Source: Psychrosphaera sp. F3M07 (GTDB taxonomy: Bacteria > Pseudomonadota > Gammaproteobacteria > Enterobacterales > Alteromonadaceae). Taken from it: a DNA stretch of 64,000 bases. The notes beneath the pieces are model-generated. The model did no database searches. It worked only from the letters and a program-made list of their open reading frames with translations, and was not told the DNA's origin. Shown here in pieces: positions 1-10,965 of this stretch. The stretch covers positions 186,001-250,000 of the forward strand of contig NZ_JAHKPJ010000016.1 of NCBI RefSeq assembly GCF_018860345.1, given 5' to 3'. Both the position numbers and the translations under genes were made by a program. Each line of letters begins with the position of its first letter. Position 1 is the first letter of the stretch.

Positions 1-156
1 CTGATTGAGTTAACGATTGTGGTCGGATACCATATTGGCCACTAACTCGTTATAGTGATGCCTAGTTAGGCGCAAATACCTATATAATTTACTATTTATA
101 TTGGCGTTATCACAAAGAGCGCGAATTCTATCCCAAAAAACTAAAATGAGAAACTG

Positions 157-744
157 ATGCAGTTAGACTTTTTGTTGGTATTAATTATTTCCTATTTATT
201 AGGCTCGATTAATTCCGCAATTATTTTTAGCAAATTGCAAAATTTGCCAGACCCTAGGACCGTAGGCTCTAATAATCCTGGGGCGACAAATGTCTATCGC
301 ATGGCTGGGAAAACGGTGGCGATTGCCGTTTTGTTTTTTGATGTATTAAAGGGGATAATTGCAACTTGGGGAAGTTACTATATTGGCTTAACCCCGACAG
401 AAATTGGGTTTGCAGGTTTAGCCTGCTGTCTTGGCCATATGTTCCCGGTGTTTTTTAAGTTTCAAGGTGGAAAAGCCGTGGCAACTGGGTTTGGCTGTTT
501 ATTACCTGTAGGGATCACACTAGGGATAAGTCTTTTATGCATTTGGTATTTAGTGTTTAGAAAAACCGGCTATTCATCCATTGCCGCCATTATTTCTGTA
601 GGCATATCCCCGCTAGTAACACTATATATAGCTGATAAATATGTTTTACCTGTTAGTATGATTGCTTGTCTGATTGTTTTACGGCATATGCCAAATGTAC
701 TTAGGTTATTAGATGGAACTGAACCTAAAACTAAGCGTAATTAG
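157..744 (+). CDS. plsY: PlsY, acyl-phosphate:glycerol-3-phosphate acyltransferase
   Basis: Inner-membrane enzyme that moves an acyl group from acyl-phosphate to glycerol 3-phosphate, the first committed step of phospholipid synthesis. The 195-residue length is typical. The sequence is strongly hydrophobic with about five membrane segments. The three family motifs are visible: GSNNPGATN (about residues 37-45), the GH..P....F.GGKAVAT stretch (about 92-110) and RHMPN near the C-terminus. It is convergent with tsaD, with only 15 bases between the stops. The start is ATG after a weak GAGAAA site; a TATAAT sits at 83-88 without a convincing -35. No folB-like frame is seen in the 156 bases upstream. 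Confidence 0.95.
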   Translation: MQLDFLLVLIISYLLGSINSAIIFSKLQNLPDPRTVGSNNPGATNVYRMAGKTVAIAVLFFDVLKGIIATWGSYYIGLTPTEIGFAGLACCLGHMFPVFFKFQGGKAVATGFGCLLPVGITLGISLLCIWYLVFRKTGYSSIAAIISVGISPLVTLYIADKYVLPVSMIACLIVLRHMPNVLRLLDGTEPKTKRN

Positions 745-759
745 TAAATGCCGTAAAGT

Positions 760-1821
760 TTAAATGGCAGGTAACTCTTCTATAGACCATCTTGGTCGAG
801 CTTTAATTAATAATTCATTATTACCGTATTTTTTAAGCCTTTGTGCACCCGCATAAGCAATCATAGCGCCATTATCAGTGCAAAACTCATGACGAGGGTA
901 ATAAACTTGTCCTTTGTGCTTTTTCATTAGATTAGCTAATTTACTACGAAGTTCAGTATTGGCACTGACACCTCCAGCGATCACTAAGGTTTTAATGCCC
1001 GTTTGTTCAACGGCTCTCCTACACTTGATAGCTATGGTATCCACAACGGCTTCCTGAAACGCATAGGCTATGTCTGCTTTTATTTGGTCAACATTCTCTG
1101 GCGCATTCTCATTTTGAGTAGATTTACTACCCGCTAAAACAATGCCTTCTGAGCGAATCACATTTGCCGCTGCGGTCTTTAATCCACTAAATGAAAAATC
1201 TAAGCCTGGTCTATCAGTCATCGGTCTTGGGAATTTATAAACACCTGGAGTACCTGATTCAGCTAATTTAGCCAACATAGGACCGCCTGGGTAATCTAAA
1301 CCTAATAACTTAGCGGTTTTATCAAACGCTTCACCTGCAGCATCATCTATTGACTCTCCAAGTATTTGATAATCACCAATGGCTTTGACTTCCACTAATT
1401 GGGTATGCCCACCTGAAACTAACAAAGCAATAAAAGGAAACTCTGGCGTATCATCTTCTAACATAGGTGCTAATAAGTGCCCTTCCATATGATGCACAGG
1501 CACAGCAGGAATCCCCCATGCAAAAGCCAATGAACGACCGATACAAGCCCCGACCATTAACGCACCAACTAAACCAGGACCTGATGTATAGGCAATACCA
1601 TTAATTTCGTCTTTTGATACATTTGCATCTGCCATCACTTGCTTAATAAGAGGAATGGTCTTTCTTACATGATCTCTAGATGCCAGTTCTGGAACGACAC
1701 CACCATAATCAGCATGTACATCTATTTGACTATATATTTCATGTGCTAACAGCCCTCTGTTAGTATCAAACAAGGCGATACCTGTTTCATCACAAGAAGA
1801 TTCGATACCTAAAATTAACAT
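760..1821 (-). CDS. tsaD: TsaD, tRNA N6-threonylcarbamoyladenosine transferase subunit
   Basis: Catalytic subunit of the complex (with TsaB and TsaE) that makes t6A37 on ANN-decoding tRNAs. Family features seen: start [14 protein letters not shown], metal-binding H111-x3-H115, SGGHTQL (about 136-142), [16 protein letters not shown] (about 159-174) and [11 protein letters not shown] near the C-terminus. At 353 residues it is somewhat longer than the usual ~337. The excess is a polar Ser/Asn/Glu-rich insertion around residues 226-246, which is probably a surface loop. The gene is divergent from rpsU, the classical gammaproteobacterial arrangement. The ATG is preceded by AAAGG. Confidence 0.97.
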   Translation of the reverse strand: MLILGIESSCDETGIALFDTNRGLLAHEIYSQIDVHADYGGVVPELASRDHVRKTIPLIKQVMADANVSKDEINGIAYTSGPGLVGALMVGACIGRSLAFAWGIPAVPVHHMEGHLLAPMLEDDTPEFPFIALLVSGGHTQLVEVKAIGDYQILGESIDDAAGEAFDKTAKLLGLDYPGGPMLAKLAESGTPGVYKFPRPMTDRPGLDFSFSGLKTAAANVIRSEGIVLAGSKSTQNENAPENVDQIKADIAYAFQEAVVDTIAIKCRRAVEQTGIKTLVIAGGVSANTELRSKLANLMKKHKGQVYYPRHEFCTDNGAMIAYAGAQRLKKYGNNELLIKARPRWSIEELPAI

Positions 1822-2061
1822 TTAGTGTAAACCTTTCATTATTAGTAATCATAATTGAAACCATTTCTGGCCAATTTTTAGCCGAGTAAATTACGTCAAA
1901 GCCTTTTAAGTTGGCGGCATTCTACCCATTCTTTAATTATTCCTCCAGTATTTAAATTAGGACTTTACATTTAGTATTAGATGCCATTAAAATACCGCAC
2001 TATTTTTATTAGTCTTGGTTAATATTTAACCATATATCCAAATACTGAGGTGAATTTTTAA

Positions 2062-2277
2062 ATGCCAGTTATTAAAGTTAAAGAGAACGAACCGTTTGAT
2101 GTTGCTCTACGTCGTTTCAAGCGTTCATGTGAAAAAGCAGGTATCCTTTCAGAAGTGCGTCGTCGCGAACATTTCGAAAAGCCAACTTGGGCACGTAAGC
2201 GTAAGAAAGCAGCAGCAGTTAAGCGTCACCTGAAAAAGGTTTCACGCGAAAACGCTCGTCGCATCAAGCTTTACTAA
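2062..2277 (+). CDS. rpsU: 30S ribosomal protein S21
   Basis: Small basic 71-residue protein of the 30S subunit that helps initiation on natural mRNAs. The start [21 protein letters not shown] and the lysine/arginine-rich C-terminal half are characteristic of bS21, and the length is exactly that of the family. A strong GAGGTGA ribosome binding site lies 8 bases before the ATG. It is first in the block rpsU-yqeY-dnaG-rpoD, so ribosome, primer and transcription-initiation genes sit together. The 240-base divergent region to tsaD must hold its promoter, but I could not place boxes with confidence. Confidence 0.98.
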   Translation: MPVIKVKENEPFDVALRRFKRSCEKAGILSEVRRREHFEKPTWARKRKKAAAVKRHLKKVSRENARRIKLY

Positions 2278-2307
2278 TATTGGTTCAATCTCTCTAAAGG
2301 CTTTTCA

Positions 2308-2754
2308 ATGAACTTGAAAGATCAACTTAAAGACGCTCAAAAAGATGCAATGCGTGCTAAAGCAAAAGAACGCTTAAGTACAATTCGCATGGTGATGGCG
2401 GCTATTAAGCAAAGAGAGGTTGACGAAAGAATTGAACTGGTCGATGAAGACGTGATTGCAATTTTAACCAAAATGGTTAAACAGCGTCGTGATTCTCAAG
2501 CACAATTTGAAAGTGCTGGTCGAACAGAGTTAGCTGAAAAGGAAGCGGCTGAAATATTGGTCATTGATGAATTTTTACCTCAACCTCTTAGTGAGGAAGA
2601 AGTAACATCACTTATAGCGAATGCTATAACCAATTCCGGTGCGACTAGCATGCAGGATATGGGAAAAGTGATGGCTGAGTTAAAACCAACTATTACAGGC
2701 CGTGCTGACATGGGTAAAGTAAGTGGATTAGTAAGAGCTCAACTTAACAGTTAA
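2308..2754 (+). CDS. yqeY: YqeY/GatB-like domain protein
   Basis: Cytosolic 148-residue protein of the YqeY family, related to the C-terminal tRNA-interacting domain of GatB. The cellular role is not firmly known. The start MNLKDQLKDAQKDAMRAK, the conserved RLSTIRM segment, EFLPQPLSEEEV (about 89-100) and GKVMAELKPTITGRADMGKV near the end are family hallmarks. It lies 30 bases after rpsU with AAAGG before the ATG and is probably cotranscribed with it. A hairpin with a T-rich tail follows and may lower transcription into dnaG. Confidence 0.93.
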   Translation: MNLKDQLKDAQKDAMRAKAKERLSTIRMVMAAIKQREVDERIELVDEDVIAILTKMVKQRRDSQAQFESAGRTELAEKEAAEILVIDEFLPQPLSEEEVTSLIANAITNSGATSMQDMGKVMAELKPTITGRADMGKVSGLVRAQLNS

Positions 2755-2788
2755 GTTTTAATCGACAACTCAAGTTAGAATTTATATC

Positions 2789-2827
2789 GAAACCGTACAT
2801 TTTTTAATGTGCGGTTTTGTTGTTTTT
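2789..2827 (+). terminator. Intrinsic terminator or attenuator between yqeY and dnaG
   Basis: An 11-bp stem (AACCGTACATT paired with AATGTGCGGTT, one G-T wobble) with a 4-base loop is followed by a T-rich tail (TTTGTTGTTTTT). In E. coli a partial terminator between rpsU and dnaG sets their different expression; this hairpin holds the equivalent place. Confidence 0.8.
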
Positions 2828-2915
2828 GCAGTAAGTGTTTTTCTATTGTTTTCAGCAGGACCTGATTCTGCAATAATCCCCTATTCAAATGTACATTTAA
2901 TAAATAAGAGGTTTT

Positions 2916-4667
2916 GTGTCTGGTCGTATCCCAAAACAATTTATCGATGATTTAATTGAACGCACTGACGTTGTCGATCTAATTGATGCAAAAGTACCTC
3001 TAAAAAAAGCAGGCAAAAATTATCAAGCTTGTTGCCCTTTCCATAATGAAAAATCACCATCATTTAGCGTAAGTCCAGACAAACAGTTTTATCATTGTTT
3101 TGGATGTGGAGCTCATGGCAATGTTATCGGTTTTTTAATGGAATATGAGCAACTTGAGTTTGTAGAAGCCATTGAAGAATTAGCCCGTTTGCATGCGCTT
3201 GAAATTCCAAGAGAAGATGTTAAAGGCAAGTCACAAAAATACGAATCTGTCAGTCGAGAGCAAAAGCTGTCTGATTACGATTTATTGGAAACCGCCACTA
3301 AGTTTTTTCAACACCAATTAAAACATGATGAAAATTCCCCTAAAGTAATTGAGTACTTAAAATCGCGCTCCTTAAGTGGTGAAATTGCACAATTATATGG
3401 CATTGGTTATGCCCCCGACGCCTGGGATAAAGCGTTAAAGTCACTATCAAAAACGCCAGAACAACAGCAACAGTTAGTTGATTTAAAAGTACTTACGCAA
3501 AATGACAGTGGCAGAACCTACGACTTTTTTCGTAACCGTGTCATGTTTCCGATTAGAGATAAACGCGGCAGAGTTGTTGGTTTTGGAGGCCGAGTCATCG
3601 ACGACTCTATGCCAAAATATCTTAACTCGCCAGAAACACGAGTGTTCCATAAAGGCCGTGAATTATATGGCTTTTATCAAGCCAAAATAGCAAACCCAAA
3701 GCTTGAAAAAGTATTAATTGTTGAAGGTTACATGGATGTGGTTTCCTTGGCTCAGCAAGGTATTAATTATGCAGTTGCATCTCTTGGAACCGCAACAACC
3801 GCTGACCATATGCAAATGTTATTTAGAGCTACCCGTCAAGTAATTTGCTGTTATGACGGCGATCGTGCGGGGCGTGATGCAGCATGGCGTGCATTAGAAA
3901 ATGCCTTACCTCACTTGAAAGATGGTATTGACCTTAGATTTTCATTTTTACCTGACGGTGAAGATCCAGATACTATGGTGCAAAAAGAAGGTAAAGAATC
4001 ATTTGAACAACGAATTAGTCAATCAACTCCTTTACTGAGTTACTTCTATGAACATTTCTTAATTGACCTAGATATTACTACTGACGCTGGTAAATCCGCG
4101 CTATTATCCGCGGCTAAACCGCTAATAGAGCTAGTACCTAGCGATTATTACAAAGAAGCATTAATGGCTAAACTAGCAGAATTGATTGGAAAACAAGTAG
4201 AAAAATTAGTTGGATTTAATCGTTCCCCAATCGCGCAAGTTAGGCAAAAACAAACGGAATTACAAATTACCCCCATGCGTCGTGCGATTGCGATGTTACT
4301 GCAACATCCGGTACTTGCAAAATCAGTCCCTTTTATTCCGGCATTAAGTGAAGCTGATTTACCAGGATTTAATGTACTGATTAACATTCAAAAAACGATT
4401 TTAGAACAACCTGAAATTAAATCACATGTTTTGTTAGAACGGTTTAGAGAGAGTAAGGAGTATTCGTTTTTATCTCGTTTATTTGCCTGGGAACATCATA
4501 TAACTGAAGAAAATTTGGCGCCGGAATTTATTACTACATTTAAGTTTTTACAAGATAGCTACTTGAAAAAACGTTTAGAGCAACTAGAAATAAAGGGTAA
4601 AACAAACCAATTAGATAAAGACGAGTGGAAAGAATATAGTGCCCTTTTGATGGCATTAAAAAAATAA
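2916..4667 (+). CDS. dnaG: DNA primase DnaG
   Basis: Makes RNA primers for chromosomal replication together with DnaB. The CHC2 zinc-binding site is visible as C40, H43, C61 and C64. The RNA-polymerase-like core carries RVMFPIRD (about 208-215), and the TOPRIM domain carries VEGYMDV (E270) and the acidic YDGDRAG motif (about 313-319). The divergent C-terminal third should contact DnaB. Its 583 residues match E. coli (581). The start is GTG at 2916, which gives the expected N-terminus SGRIPKQFIDDL; AAGAG lies upstream. Confidence 0.97.
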   Translation: MSGRIPKQFIDDLIERTDVVDLIDAKVPLKKAGKNYQACCPFHNEKSPSFSVSPDKQFYHCFGCGAHGNVIGFLMEYEQLEFVEAIEELARLHALEIPREDVKGKSQKYESVSREQKLSDYDLLETATKFFQHQLKHDENSPKVIEYLKSRSLSGEIAQLYGIGYAPDAWDKALKSLSKTPEQQQQLVDLKVLTQNDSGRTYDFFRNRVMFPIRDKRGRVVGFGGRVIDDSMPKYLNSPETRVFHKGRELYGFYQAKIANPKLEKVLIVEGYMDVVSLAQQGINYAVASLGTATTADHMQMLFRATRQVICCYDGDRAGRDAAWRALENALPHLKDGIDLRFSFLPDGEDPDTMVQKEGKESFEQRISQSTPLLSYFYEHFLIDLDITTDAGKSALLSAAKPLIELVPSDYYKEALMAKLAELIGKQVEKLVGFNRSPIAQVRQKQTELQITPMRRAIAMLLQHPVLAKSVPFIPALSEADLPGFNVLINIQKTILEQPEIKSHVLLERFRESKEYSFLSRLFAWEHHITEENLAPEFITTFKFLQDSYLKKRLEQLEIKGKTNQLDKDEWKEYSALLMALKK

Positions 4668-4760
4668 ATAGCACTATAATTTATATACTTTTTTTGGCGT
4701 TCATTTAATTTACTTCTGATAAATAATAACCAGTAAATAATAGCCAGAAATTAATTCTAA

Positions 4761-4769
4761 TGTTATAAT
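4761..4769 (+). promoter_or_regulatory. Candidate extended -10 promoter for rpoD
   Basis: TGTTATAAT is an extended -10 box (TG, one base, then TATAAT) about 95 bases before the rpoD start. No clear -35 is seen, as expected for this promoter type. It lies in the 197-base dnaG-rpoD gap. Confidence 0.5.
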
Positions 4770-4864
4770 TACAAGTTCGCTTTTTTAGCCAAAAGCATAT
4801 TGATTTTTGGTTAAGACAAGCAATCCGATTTTGATATTCAATAACTAGGTGGAAGATAATCTGT

Positions 4865-6700
4865 ATGGAGCAAACTCCTCAGTCTCAATTAAAACTTCTT
4901 ATTCTTAGAGGTCGCGAGCAAGGTTACTTAACCTTTGCCGAAGTAAACGATCACCTTCCACAGGATATGATCGATGCAGATCAAGTCGAAGACATTATTC
5001 AAATGATCAACGACATGGGCATTAAAGTGTGTGAAACACCACCAGATGCTGATGAATTATTAATGCAAGAGCAAACCAGTGACGACGAAGTTGTTGAAGC
5101 TGCTGCTGCTGCTCTTGCTACTGTTGAAAAAGAGATAGGTCGTACAACTGACCCTGTTCGTATGTATATGCGTGAAATGGGCACAGTTGAATTACTAACT
5201 CGCGAAGGCGAAATTGTAATCGCTAAAAGAATTGAAGCTGGTATTTATACCGTTCAATCTTCTGTTGCAGAATACCCTCAAGCTATCAGTTATTTATTGG
5301 ACCAATGGGATCAATTTGAAGCTGAAGAAATTCGCTTAAGTGACATCATTGTTGGTTTCTTAGATCCTAATGAAGAAGACGTTGCACCAGCAGCAACTCA
5401 CGTTGGTTCTGAACTTACTGAAGATCAATTAGCCGACGAAGACGGTGACAATGAAGATTCAGATGAAGACGAAGAAGAAATTGACACAGGTCCAGATCCA
5501 GAAGAAGCCCGTGAGCACTTTGTTGAGCTGCGTCGCCTTTATGAAGAATCTACGTACTCTATTGAACATTTAGGTCGTGCTCATCCTGATACACAAGAAA
5601 AAATCTTAGCATTAGGTGAACACTTTAGATTATTTAAATTAATCCCTAAACAGTTTGACCGTTTAGTACGTAATATGCGTGAAATGATGGATCGTGTTCG
5701 TGTTCAAGAGCGCCTGATCATGAAACATTGTTGTGGTTATGCAAAATTACCTAAAAAAGATTTCATTAAAATCTTCCCAGGTAACGAAACTAAAACATCA
5801 TGGTTTGACTTATTGCAAGCTGGCGGTGATGTAACAGCAAGAAGATTACAAGACGTAAACACTGAAGTTCGTCGTAGCATTCAAAAGTTAAAAGAAATTG
5901 AGCAAGAAACTCGCTTAAACATTGAAGCGATTAAAGACATAAATCGTCGCATGTCTATCGGTGAAGCAAAAGCTCGTCGTGCTAAAAAAGAAATGGTGGA
6001 AGCCAACTTACGTTTGGTAATTTCAATTGCTAAAAAATACACAAACCGTGGCTTACAATTCTTGGATCTAATTCAAGAAGGTAACATTGGTTTGATGAAG
6101 GCCGTTGATAAGTTTGAATACCGTCGTGGTTATAAATTCTCAACTTATGCAACATGGTGGATACGTCAGGCTATTACTCGTTCAATTGCTGACCAAGCAC
6201 GTACTATTCGTATTCCGGTACACATGATTGAAACGATTAATAAACTAAACCGTATTTCTCGTCAGATGTTACAAGAAATGGGACGTGAGCCTACTCCAGA
6301 AGAGTTAGCTGAGCGTATGGTAATGCCAGAAGATAAGATCCGCAAAGTACTTAAGATTGCGAAAGAGCCTATCTCAATGGAAACGCCAATTGGTGATGAT
6401 GAAGATTCACATTTAGGTGACTTTATTGAAGATACAACTATCTCATCTCCTGTCGACACAACGACAGCTGAAGGTTTACAAGATGCGACTCGAGACGTGT
6501 TATCAGGGTTAACAGCCCGTGAAGCGAAAGTTCTACGTATGCGTTTTGGTATCGATATGAATACCGACCACACATTAGAAGAAGTAGGTAAACAGTTTGA
6601 TGTAACGCGTGAACGTATTCGTCAGATTGAAGCGAAAGCGTTACGTAAATTACGTCACCCTTCTCGTTCAGAGCCACTGAAAACCTTCTTAGATAACTAA
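4865..6700 (+). CDS. rpoD: RNA polymerase primary sigma factor (sigma-70)
   Basis: Housekeeping sigma factor, 611 residues. Region 1.1 begins near [19 protein letters not shown]. An acidic spacer rich in Asp/Glu (about 190-215) is the non-conserved region. Regions 2.3-2.4 are marked by [19 protein letters not shown] (about 425-443). Region 4.2 is the helix-turn-helix [20 protein letters not shown] close to the C-terminus. A strong AGGTGGAAG sequence precedes the ATG. It ends the macromolecular-synthesis block and is followed by a clear terminator. Confidence 0.98.
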   Translation: MEQTPQSQLKLLILRGREQGYLTFAEVNDHLPQDMIDADQVEDIIQMINDMGIKVCETPPDADELLMQEQTSDDEVVEAAAAALATVEKEIGRTTDPVRMYMREMGTVELLTREGEIVIAKRIEAGIYTVQSSVAEYPQAISYLLDQWDQFEAEEIRLSDIIVGFLDPNEEDVAPAATHVGSELTEDQLADEDGDNEDSDEDEEEIDTGPDPEEAREHFVELRRLYEESTYSIEHLGRAHPDTQEKILALGEHFRLFKLIPKQFDRLVRNMREMMDRVRVQERLIMKHCCGYAKLPKKDFIKIFPGNETKTSWFDLLQAGGDVTARRLQDVNTEVRRSIQKLKEIEQETRLNIEAIKDINRRMSIGEAKARRAKKEMVEANLRLVISIAKKYTNRGLQFLDLIQEGNIGLMKAVDKFEYRRGYKFSTYATWWIRQAITRSIADQARTIRIPVHMIETINKLNRISRQMLQEMGREPTPEELAERMVMPEDKIRKVLKIAKEPISMETPIGDDEDSHLGDFIEDTTISSPVDTTTAEGLQDATRDVLSGLTAREAKVLRMRFGIDMNTDHTLEEVGKQFDVTRERIRQIEAKALRKLRHPSRSEPLKTFLDN

Positions 6701-6718
6701 TCACTATCTGTTTCAAAA

Positions 6719-6744
6719 AAACCCACGTTATTGTGGGTTTTTTT
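6719..6744 (+). terminator. Terminator of rpoD
   Basis: AAACCCAC and GTGGGTTT form an 8-bp stem with a 6-base loop, followed directly by a run of T, 18 bases after the rpoD stop. Confidence 0.9.
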
Positions 6745-6886
6745 ATATCTTGAAAATAGCTACCTTAAACATGCCAATGCATAACGATTCAAATAGTCTA
6801 AACAAGCTTTCTTAACGTCAATTCCAGCGACTTTACATTGAGAGCATTGAGAGACATCCCCACAAAAAAAGATTCAAAGAGATACA

Positions 6887-6913
6887 AAAATGCCGCTGTA
6901 TTAAGCGGCATTT
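6887..6913 (-). terminator. Terminator of the SulP gene
   Basis: AAATGCCGCT and AGCGGCATTT form a 10-bp perfect stem with a 6-base loop. On the minus strand it is followed by TTG and further T-rich bases, 23 bases beyond the SulP stop. Confidence 0.8.
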
Positions 6914-6935
6914 CATATCCTATTTAACAAGCTAT

Positions 6936-8501
6936 TTAAGCAAGTTTATCCGTAGCTATATGATAACGAGGGTCTTCGTTTATATTCATTTCAACGTATT
7001 TTTGTGCTTTTACTAATAATTCTCTACATTCAGGACTTATGTGACGAATATGTAGCTTCTTACCTGCGGCTTCATATTTATCGGCTAAACCATCAATAGC
7101 ATCAATACCAGAACTATCCCAAATACGAGAGTTCTTAAATTCAATAACCACATCTTGTGGATCATTCTCTACGTCGAATAGTTCTTTAAAACTTCCAACT
7201 GAGCCAAAGAATAACGGACCTTCAAGTTCATAAACTTTCCAATTTTCGTCATCTAAATGGGTACGAGCGAATATATGAGATGCATGTTTCCAAGCAAACA
7301 CTAACGCAGAAACTATCACACCTACCACAACAGCAATCGCTAAATCAGCAGCCACTGTGACACCAGTTACTAATAACAGAACAAATGCGTCTTCTTTATT
7401 TGCACCTCGTAATATTTTAAAAGAAGCCCATTCAAAGGTACCTAAAACAACCATAAACATAACGCCAACAAGTGCCGCTAATGGGATCATTTCAATCCAA
7501 GGAGCTAAGAATAAAATAAAGGCTAATAAAACTACTGCTGCTGTAATTCCTGATAAACGACCTCGACCACCTGAGTTAATATTAATCATTGACTGACCGA
7601 TCATGGCACAACCACCCATGCCGCCAAAGAAGCCATTTACTGTATTAGCGACACCTTGACCAACACATTCTTTATTACTGCGACCACGAGTATTAGTTAA
7701 CTCATCAATTAGCGTTAATGTTAATAACGACTCAATCAAACCAATTAACGCAATAATAACTGCAGTTGGTAATACGATATATAAAGTCTCAAGAGTGAAA
7801 GGAACCATTGGAATATTAAACGATGGCAGCTCTCCAGCCAACGTTGCTGCGGCTTTATCAACTTCTGGTAACATATCCCTTACAAAATCAATAACGGTAC
7901 GTGCTTCTAAATCTAACCCATGTACAGCAAACGTTACCGCTAATATCGCCACTAAAGACGATGGAATAGCTGTCGTTAATTTAGGTAAGAAATGAATGAT
8001 TGCCATAGTTAAAGCAACTAATCCTAACATGACATACATTTGGCTTCCCTCCATCCAATGTTGTATTCCAGATGTATCAAATACCTTAAATTGTCCCATT
8101 TGTGCGAGGAATATAACGATAGCAAGACCATTAACAAAACCCAACATTACAGGGTAAGGCACGAGCCTAATGAACTTGCCTAGCTTAAATACTCCAAACA
8201 TAATTTGAATTAAGCCCGCCAAAATCACAGCGGCAAATAGATATTGAATGCCGTATTGAGCTACTAATGCCACCATAACAACGGCAGTTGCACCTGTCGC
8301 ACCAGAGATCATTCCTGGTCGTCCGCCAATTGCAGACGTAATAAGCCCCATCATGAAAGCAGCGTAAAGACCAATCATAGGGTCTACACCAGCTACAAAA
8401 GCAAAGGCTACGGCTTCAGGGACTAATGCTAATGCAACAGTGATCCCCGATAACACGTCATTTTTTACATTTGAATCACTTTTAGTGATCAGATTAAACA
8501 T
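6936..8501 (-). CDS. SulP-family inorganic anion transporter with STAS domain
   Basis: Inner-membrane carrier of the SLC26/SulP family; members carry sulfate, bicarbonate or dicarboxylates, and the substrate cannot be read here. The 521 residues comprise an N-terminal domain of about 10-14 membrane helices ([19 protein letters not shown] near residue 25 and the glycine-rich [18 protein letters not shown] motif near 290). The cytosolic C-terminal STAS domain runs from about 425 to 510 ([19 protein letters not shown]). It is a single-gene unit with its own terminator, lying between rpoD and the flagellar genes. A sodium/bicarbonate role is an alternative to sulfate. Confidence 0.9.
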   Translation of the reverse strand: MFNLITKSDSNVKNDVLSGITVALALVPEAVAFAFVAGVDPMIGLYAAFMMGLITSAIGGRPGMISGATGATAVVMVALVAQYGIQYLFAAVILAGLIQIMFGVFKLGKFIRLVPYPVMLGFVNGLAIVIFLAQMGQFKVFDTSGIQHWMEGSQMYVMLGLVALTMAIIHFLPKLTTAIPSSLVAILAVTFAVHGLDLEARTVIDFVRDMLPEVDKAAATLAGELPSFNIPMVPFTLETLYIVLPTAVIIALIGLIESLLTLTLIDELTNTRGRSNKECVGQGVANTVNGFFGGMGGCAMIGQSMININSGGRGRLSGITAAVVLLAFILFLAPWIEMIPLAALVGVMFMVVLGTFEWASFKILRGANKEDAFVLLLVTGVTVAADLAIAVVVGVIVSALVFAWKHASHIFARTHLDDENWKVYELEGPLFFGSVGSFKELFDVENDPQDVVIEFKNSRIWDSSGIDAIDGLADKYEAAGKKLHIRHISPECRELLVKAQKYVEMNINEDPRYHIATDKLA

Positions 8502-8663
8502 GACAACTCCAATTTATTTAGCACGATATTTATAATGTGGAAACCGAAATACAGTATTCCGGTTAGAAAGGCGGCGGATTCTAACAAATTAACAAAACTA
8601 TTTCACTAAGTTACGTCTCATCCTACCTATGCCATGAGACCATTTAGAGTCATTTTTAAAGCC

Positions 8664-8692
8664 CAATAAAAAAGCCAGTCTATGACTGGCTT
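8664..8692 (-). terminator. Terminator after flgE
   Basis: AAGCCAGTC and GACTGGCTT form a 9-bp perfect stem with a 3-base loop, followed on the minus strand by TTTTTATTG, 23 bases after the flgE stop. It shows that the flagellar transcript ends here rather than continuing into flgF. Confidence 0.85.
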
Positions 8693-8715
8693 AAATAAAG
8701 ATAGTGAATAAAAAA

Positions 8716-10197
8716 CTATCGTATTTGTAAGATAGTTTGGGTGATTGTCGAATTCACCTCTAATGCACGTGAGTTTGCTTGGTAATTACGCTGAGCGGTG
8801 ATCAAGTCAACTAACTCAGTTGTTAAGTTAGTATTTGATTGCTCTAAAGTACCAGAACGAATTTGACCAAATGTGCCTGAGTCAGCTTCACCAGCTAATG
8901 CTTGCCCTGAAGCTTGGCTTTCTGTCCAAGATGTATTACCAACCTGAGTCATGCCTTGTTCATTAGCAAAACGAGCTAACATGATTTTGGTAATTGGCGT
9001 TGAATCGCCATTTGAGTATTTTGCTTCTATCAATCCATCTGTACCAATAGTTACACCCGTTAGACGACCAACCGTTTTACCGTCTTGACTTAACGCTGTT
9101 ACTTCATAACCTGAAGAGAACTGACTTAAGTTAGACATATTTATGCTAAATAATTGATCTGGATCTGCACCATTAGTAATGGCTCCAGCACCTAAATACG
9201 GGGCAACTGGCGCTGGCGCTATTGATGTGGGTGAAGTTGAAGCACCTAAACGTTCTGTAACAGGCACTGGGAATGTACTGCTTACGGCAGAACCAGCCGC
9301 ATCAAACTGCATTAACATACCACGCTGGCCTGATGTACTTTCAAAAGCGACACCCGTACCGCCGCTTAGAATTGTATTGTCTTCTAAATCAACAGGCAAA
9401 GTATTACCTAGCTCATCGGTAACACTAGTAAACATAACCCAACTGTTTGCATTATTTTGCTCAGCTAAAGGGATTGCAGCTAACCCACCAACAAACCCGT
9501 CTGTGCCTGAGTTTACCGCTGACGCATCAGCAATACCTTGAACGGTAGTAGGATCTGTCGTTTTTACAAAATAGATAGAGGCTATACGACTATTACCTAA
9601 TGAATCATAAATAACGGTAGAAGTAGAAAAGTTATAGGTATCTGTATCTGCGGGATCAAATTGCAAAGGGTTCAACGGCAAATCACTACTGTTTAAATTA
9701 AATTCCATATCGATATTAGCCGTTTGCGATGGCGCACCAGCCGTATCTGGAATTTGTACAGGTGTTGTCGTACTTAAACTGACAGAACGAACTGATCCGT
9801 CATCATTTACGGGGAATCCCTGTAGATAATTGCCGTTGGAGTTAACAATATAGTTTTCAGAGTCTAACTTAAACGCACCTGAACGAGTATAGGTCATATC
9901 TCGACTAAGTAAGTCGTTGGTCATACCAAAAAAACCACCGCCTGAAATCGCCATGTCTAATGCATTTGATGTGAACAACAAACTACCCTGAGTAAATTGT
10001 TGAGCGACGTCGTTGATTAAAACACCTTCACCGTTTGCCGTTTTTGAATTTGAAAAAATTGAAGATGAAAATACATCGGCAAACTCCGCACGTGACTCTT
10101 TAAAACCAAACGTATTTACGTTTGATATATTATTAGCCGTTACGTCCAGATCTTTCTGAGCAGCTTTCAAACCACTTAACGCTATATTAAAAGACAT
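8716..10197 (-). CDS. flgE: Flagellar hook protein FlgE
   Basis: Structural subunit of the flagellar hook. The N-terminus MSFNIALSGLKAAQKDLDVT with ANNISNVNTFGFKESRAEF, and the C-terminus ending DLITAQRNYQANSRALEVN, form the conserved axial coiled-coil core. The middle is the variable hook D1/D2 part. The 493-residue length is within the range for hook proteins. AGGAGATTCCT precedes the ATG. It is the last gene of the minus-strand flgB-C-D-E run and is followed by a terminator, so flgF and later rod/ring genes must lie elsewhere. Confidence 0.95.
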   Translation of the reverse strand: MSFNIALSGLKAAQKDLDVTANNISNVNTFGFKESRAEFADVFSSSIFSNSKTANGEGVLINDVAQQFTQGSLLFTSNALDMAISGGGFFGMTNDLLSRDMTYTRSGAFKLDSENYIVNSNGNYLQGFPVNDDGSVRSVSLSTTTPVQIPDTAGAPSQTANIDMEFNLNSSDLPLNPLQFDPADTDTYNFSTSTVIYDSLGNSRIASIYFVKTTDPTTVQGIADASAVNSGTDGFVGGLAAIPLAEQNNANSWVMFTSVTDELGNTLPVDLEDNTILSGGTGVAFESTSGQRGMLMQFDAAGSAVSSTFPVPVTERLGASTSPTSIAPAPVAPYLGAGAITNGADPDQLFSINMSNLSQFSSGYEVTALSQDGKTVGRLTGVTIGTDGLIEAKYSNGDSTPITKIMLARFANEQGMTQVGNTSWTESQASGQALAGEADSGTFGQIRSGTLEQSNTNLTTELVDLITAQRNYQANSRALEVNSTITQTILQIR

Positions 10198-10273
10198 AGG
10201 AATCTCCTATCCAATGTTGTGACTTATCATCACATTAAAACTAAATTATCTAACAATGAAACAGCGAGACTGT

Positions 10274-10954
10274 TTAATCACCAACGGCCAATACATCTGA
10301 TAATGTGATTGCACCTAAACCTTGTAGGTTCAATTCAAGTCCCGTGCCATTTTGACCAAGTGTTACTGAGCTTACGTTTCCGTATGTTAAAACCGTTAAC
10401 CCTTCAGATTCACCGGCTACAAAACCATTAAATTCAACTTTATATTGGCCAGGAGGCAAAGGATTGCCATCCTCATCACTGCCGTCCCATTCAAAGTCCA
10501 TCATGCCTGCACTTCTATCGCCTAAGTACTCTGATTTAACCAAATTACCTGACTCATCAAAGACTCGCATGTTAACGGTTTGAGCTGCTGACGGAATTGG
10601 AACCTGTCCACTAATCCCTGTTCCATCAGAGTACGACAATGAACTATTGACCAGAACATTACGTCCGACTAAAGAGGAGGCTTCTAACGCTTGATTAGAT
10701 GTCATAGATGCTGAGAATTGATCGAATTTATCACCTAAGTCACTGATCCCTTCAGACATAGTAAACTGAGTCATTTGTGAGATCATATCTTCATTAGTTG
10801 TTGGATTTAGAGGGTCTTGCATTGCTAATTGTGATGTCAACAGTGCAAAGAAATCTGCTTGCCCCATTTGGCCATTAACTTCATTCGTACCAATCTGTTC
10901 TTCTTGCCACTTAAGTTGATCCAGTGCTGGATTAGATACATCATTTGTAATCAT
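10274..10954 (-). CDS. flgD: Flagellar hook-capping scaffold FlgD
   Basis: Cap protein needed for hook assembly; not kept in the final flagellum. The N-terminal family motif is QADFFALLTSQLAMQDPLNP (about 32-51), followed by NEDMISQMTQFTMSEGISDL. The C-terminal half carries the FlgD Ig-like/tudor part with DFEWDGSDEDGNPLPPGQY. Its 226 residues are typical. It lies 11 bases after flgC and 76 before flgE. Confidence 0.95.
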   Translation of the reverse strand: MITNDVSNPALDQLKWQEEQIGTNEVNGQMGQADFFALLTSQLAMQDPLNPTTNEDMISQMTQFTMSEGISDLGDKFDQFSASMTSNQALEASSLVGRNVLVNSSLSYSDGTGISGQVPIPSAAQTVNMRVFDESGNLVKSEYLGDRSAGMMDFEWDGSDEDGNPLPPGQYKVEFNGFVAGESEGLTVLTYGNVSSVTLGQNGTGLELNLQGLGAITLSDVLAVGD

Positions 10955-10965
10955 GGAGGGTTACC

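Noticed and set aside
6438-6716. Open frame antisense to the end of rpoD
   Set aside because: It lies wholly opposite conserved sigma region 4, has no recognisable domain and no ribosome binding site.
9179-9541. Open frame antisense to flgE
   Set aside because: Low-complexity product opposite a well-supported hook gene.
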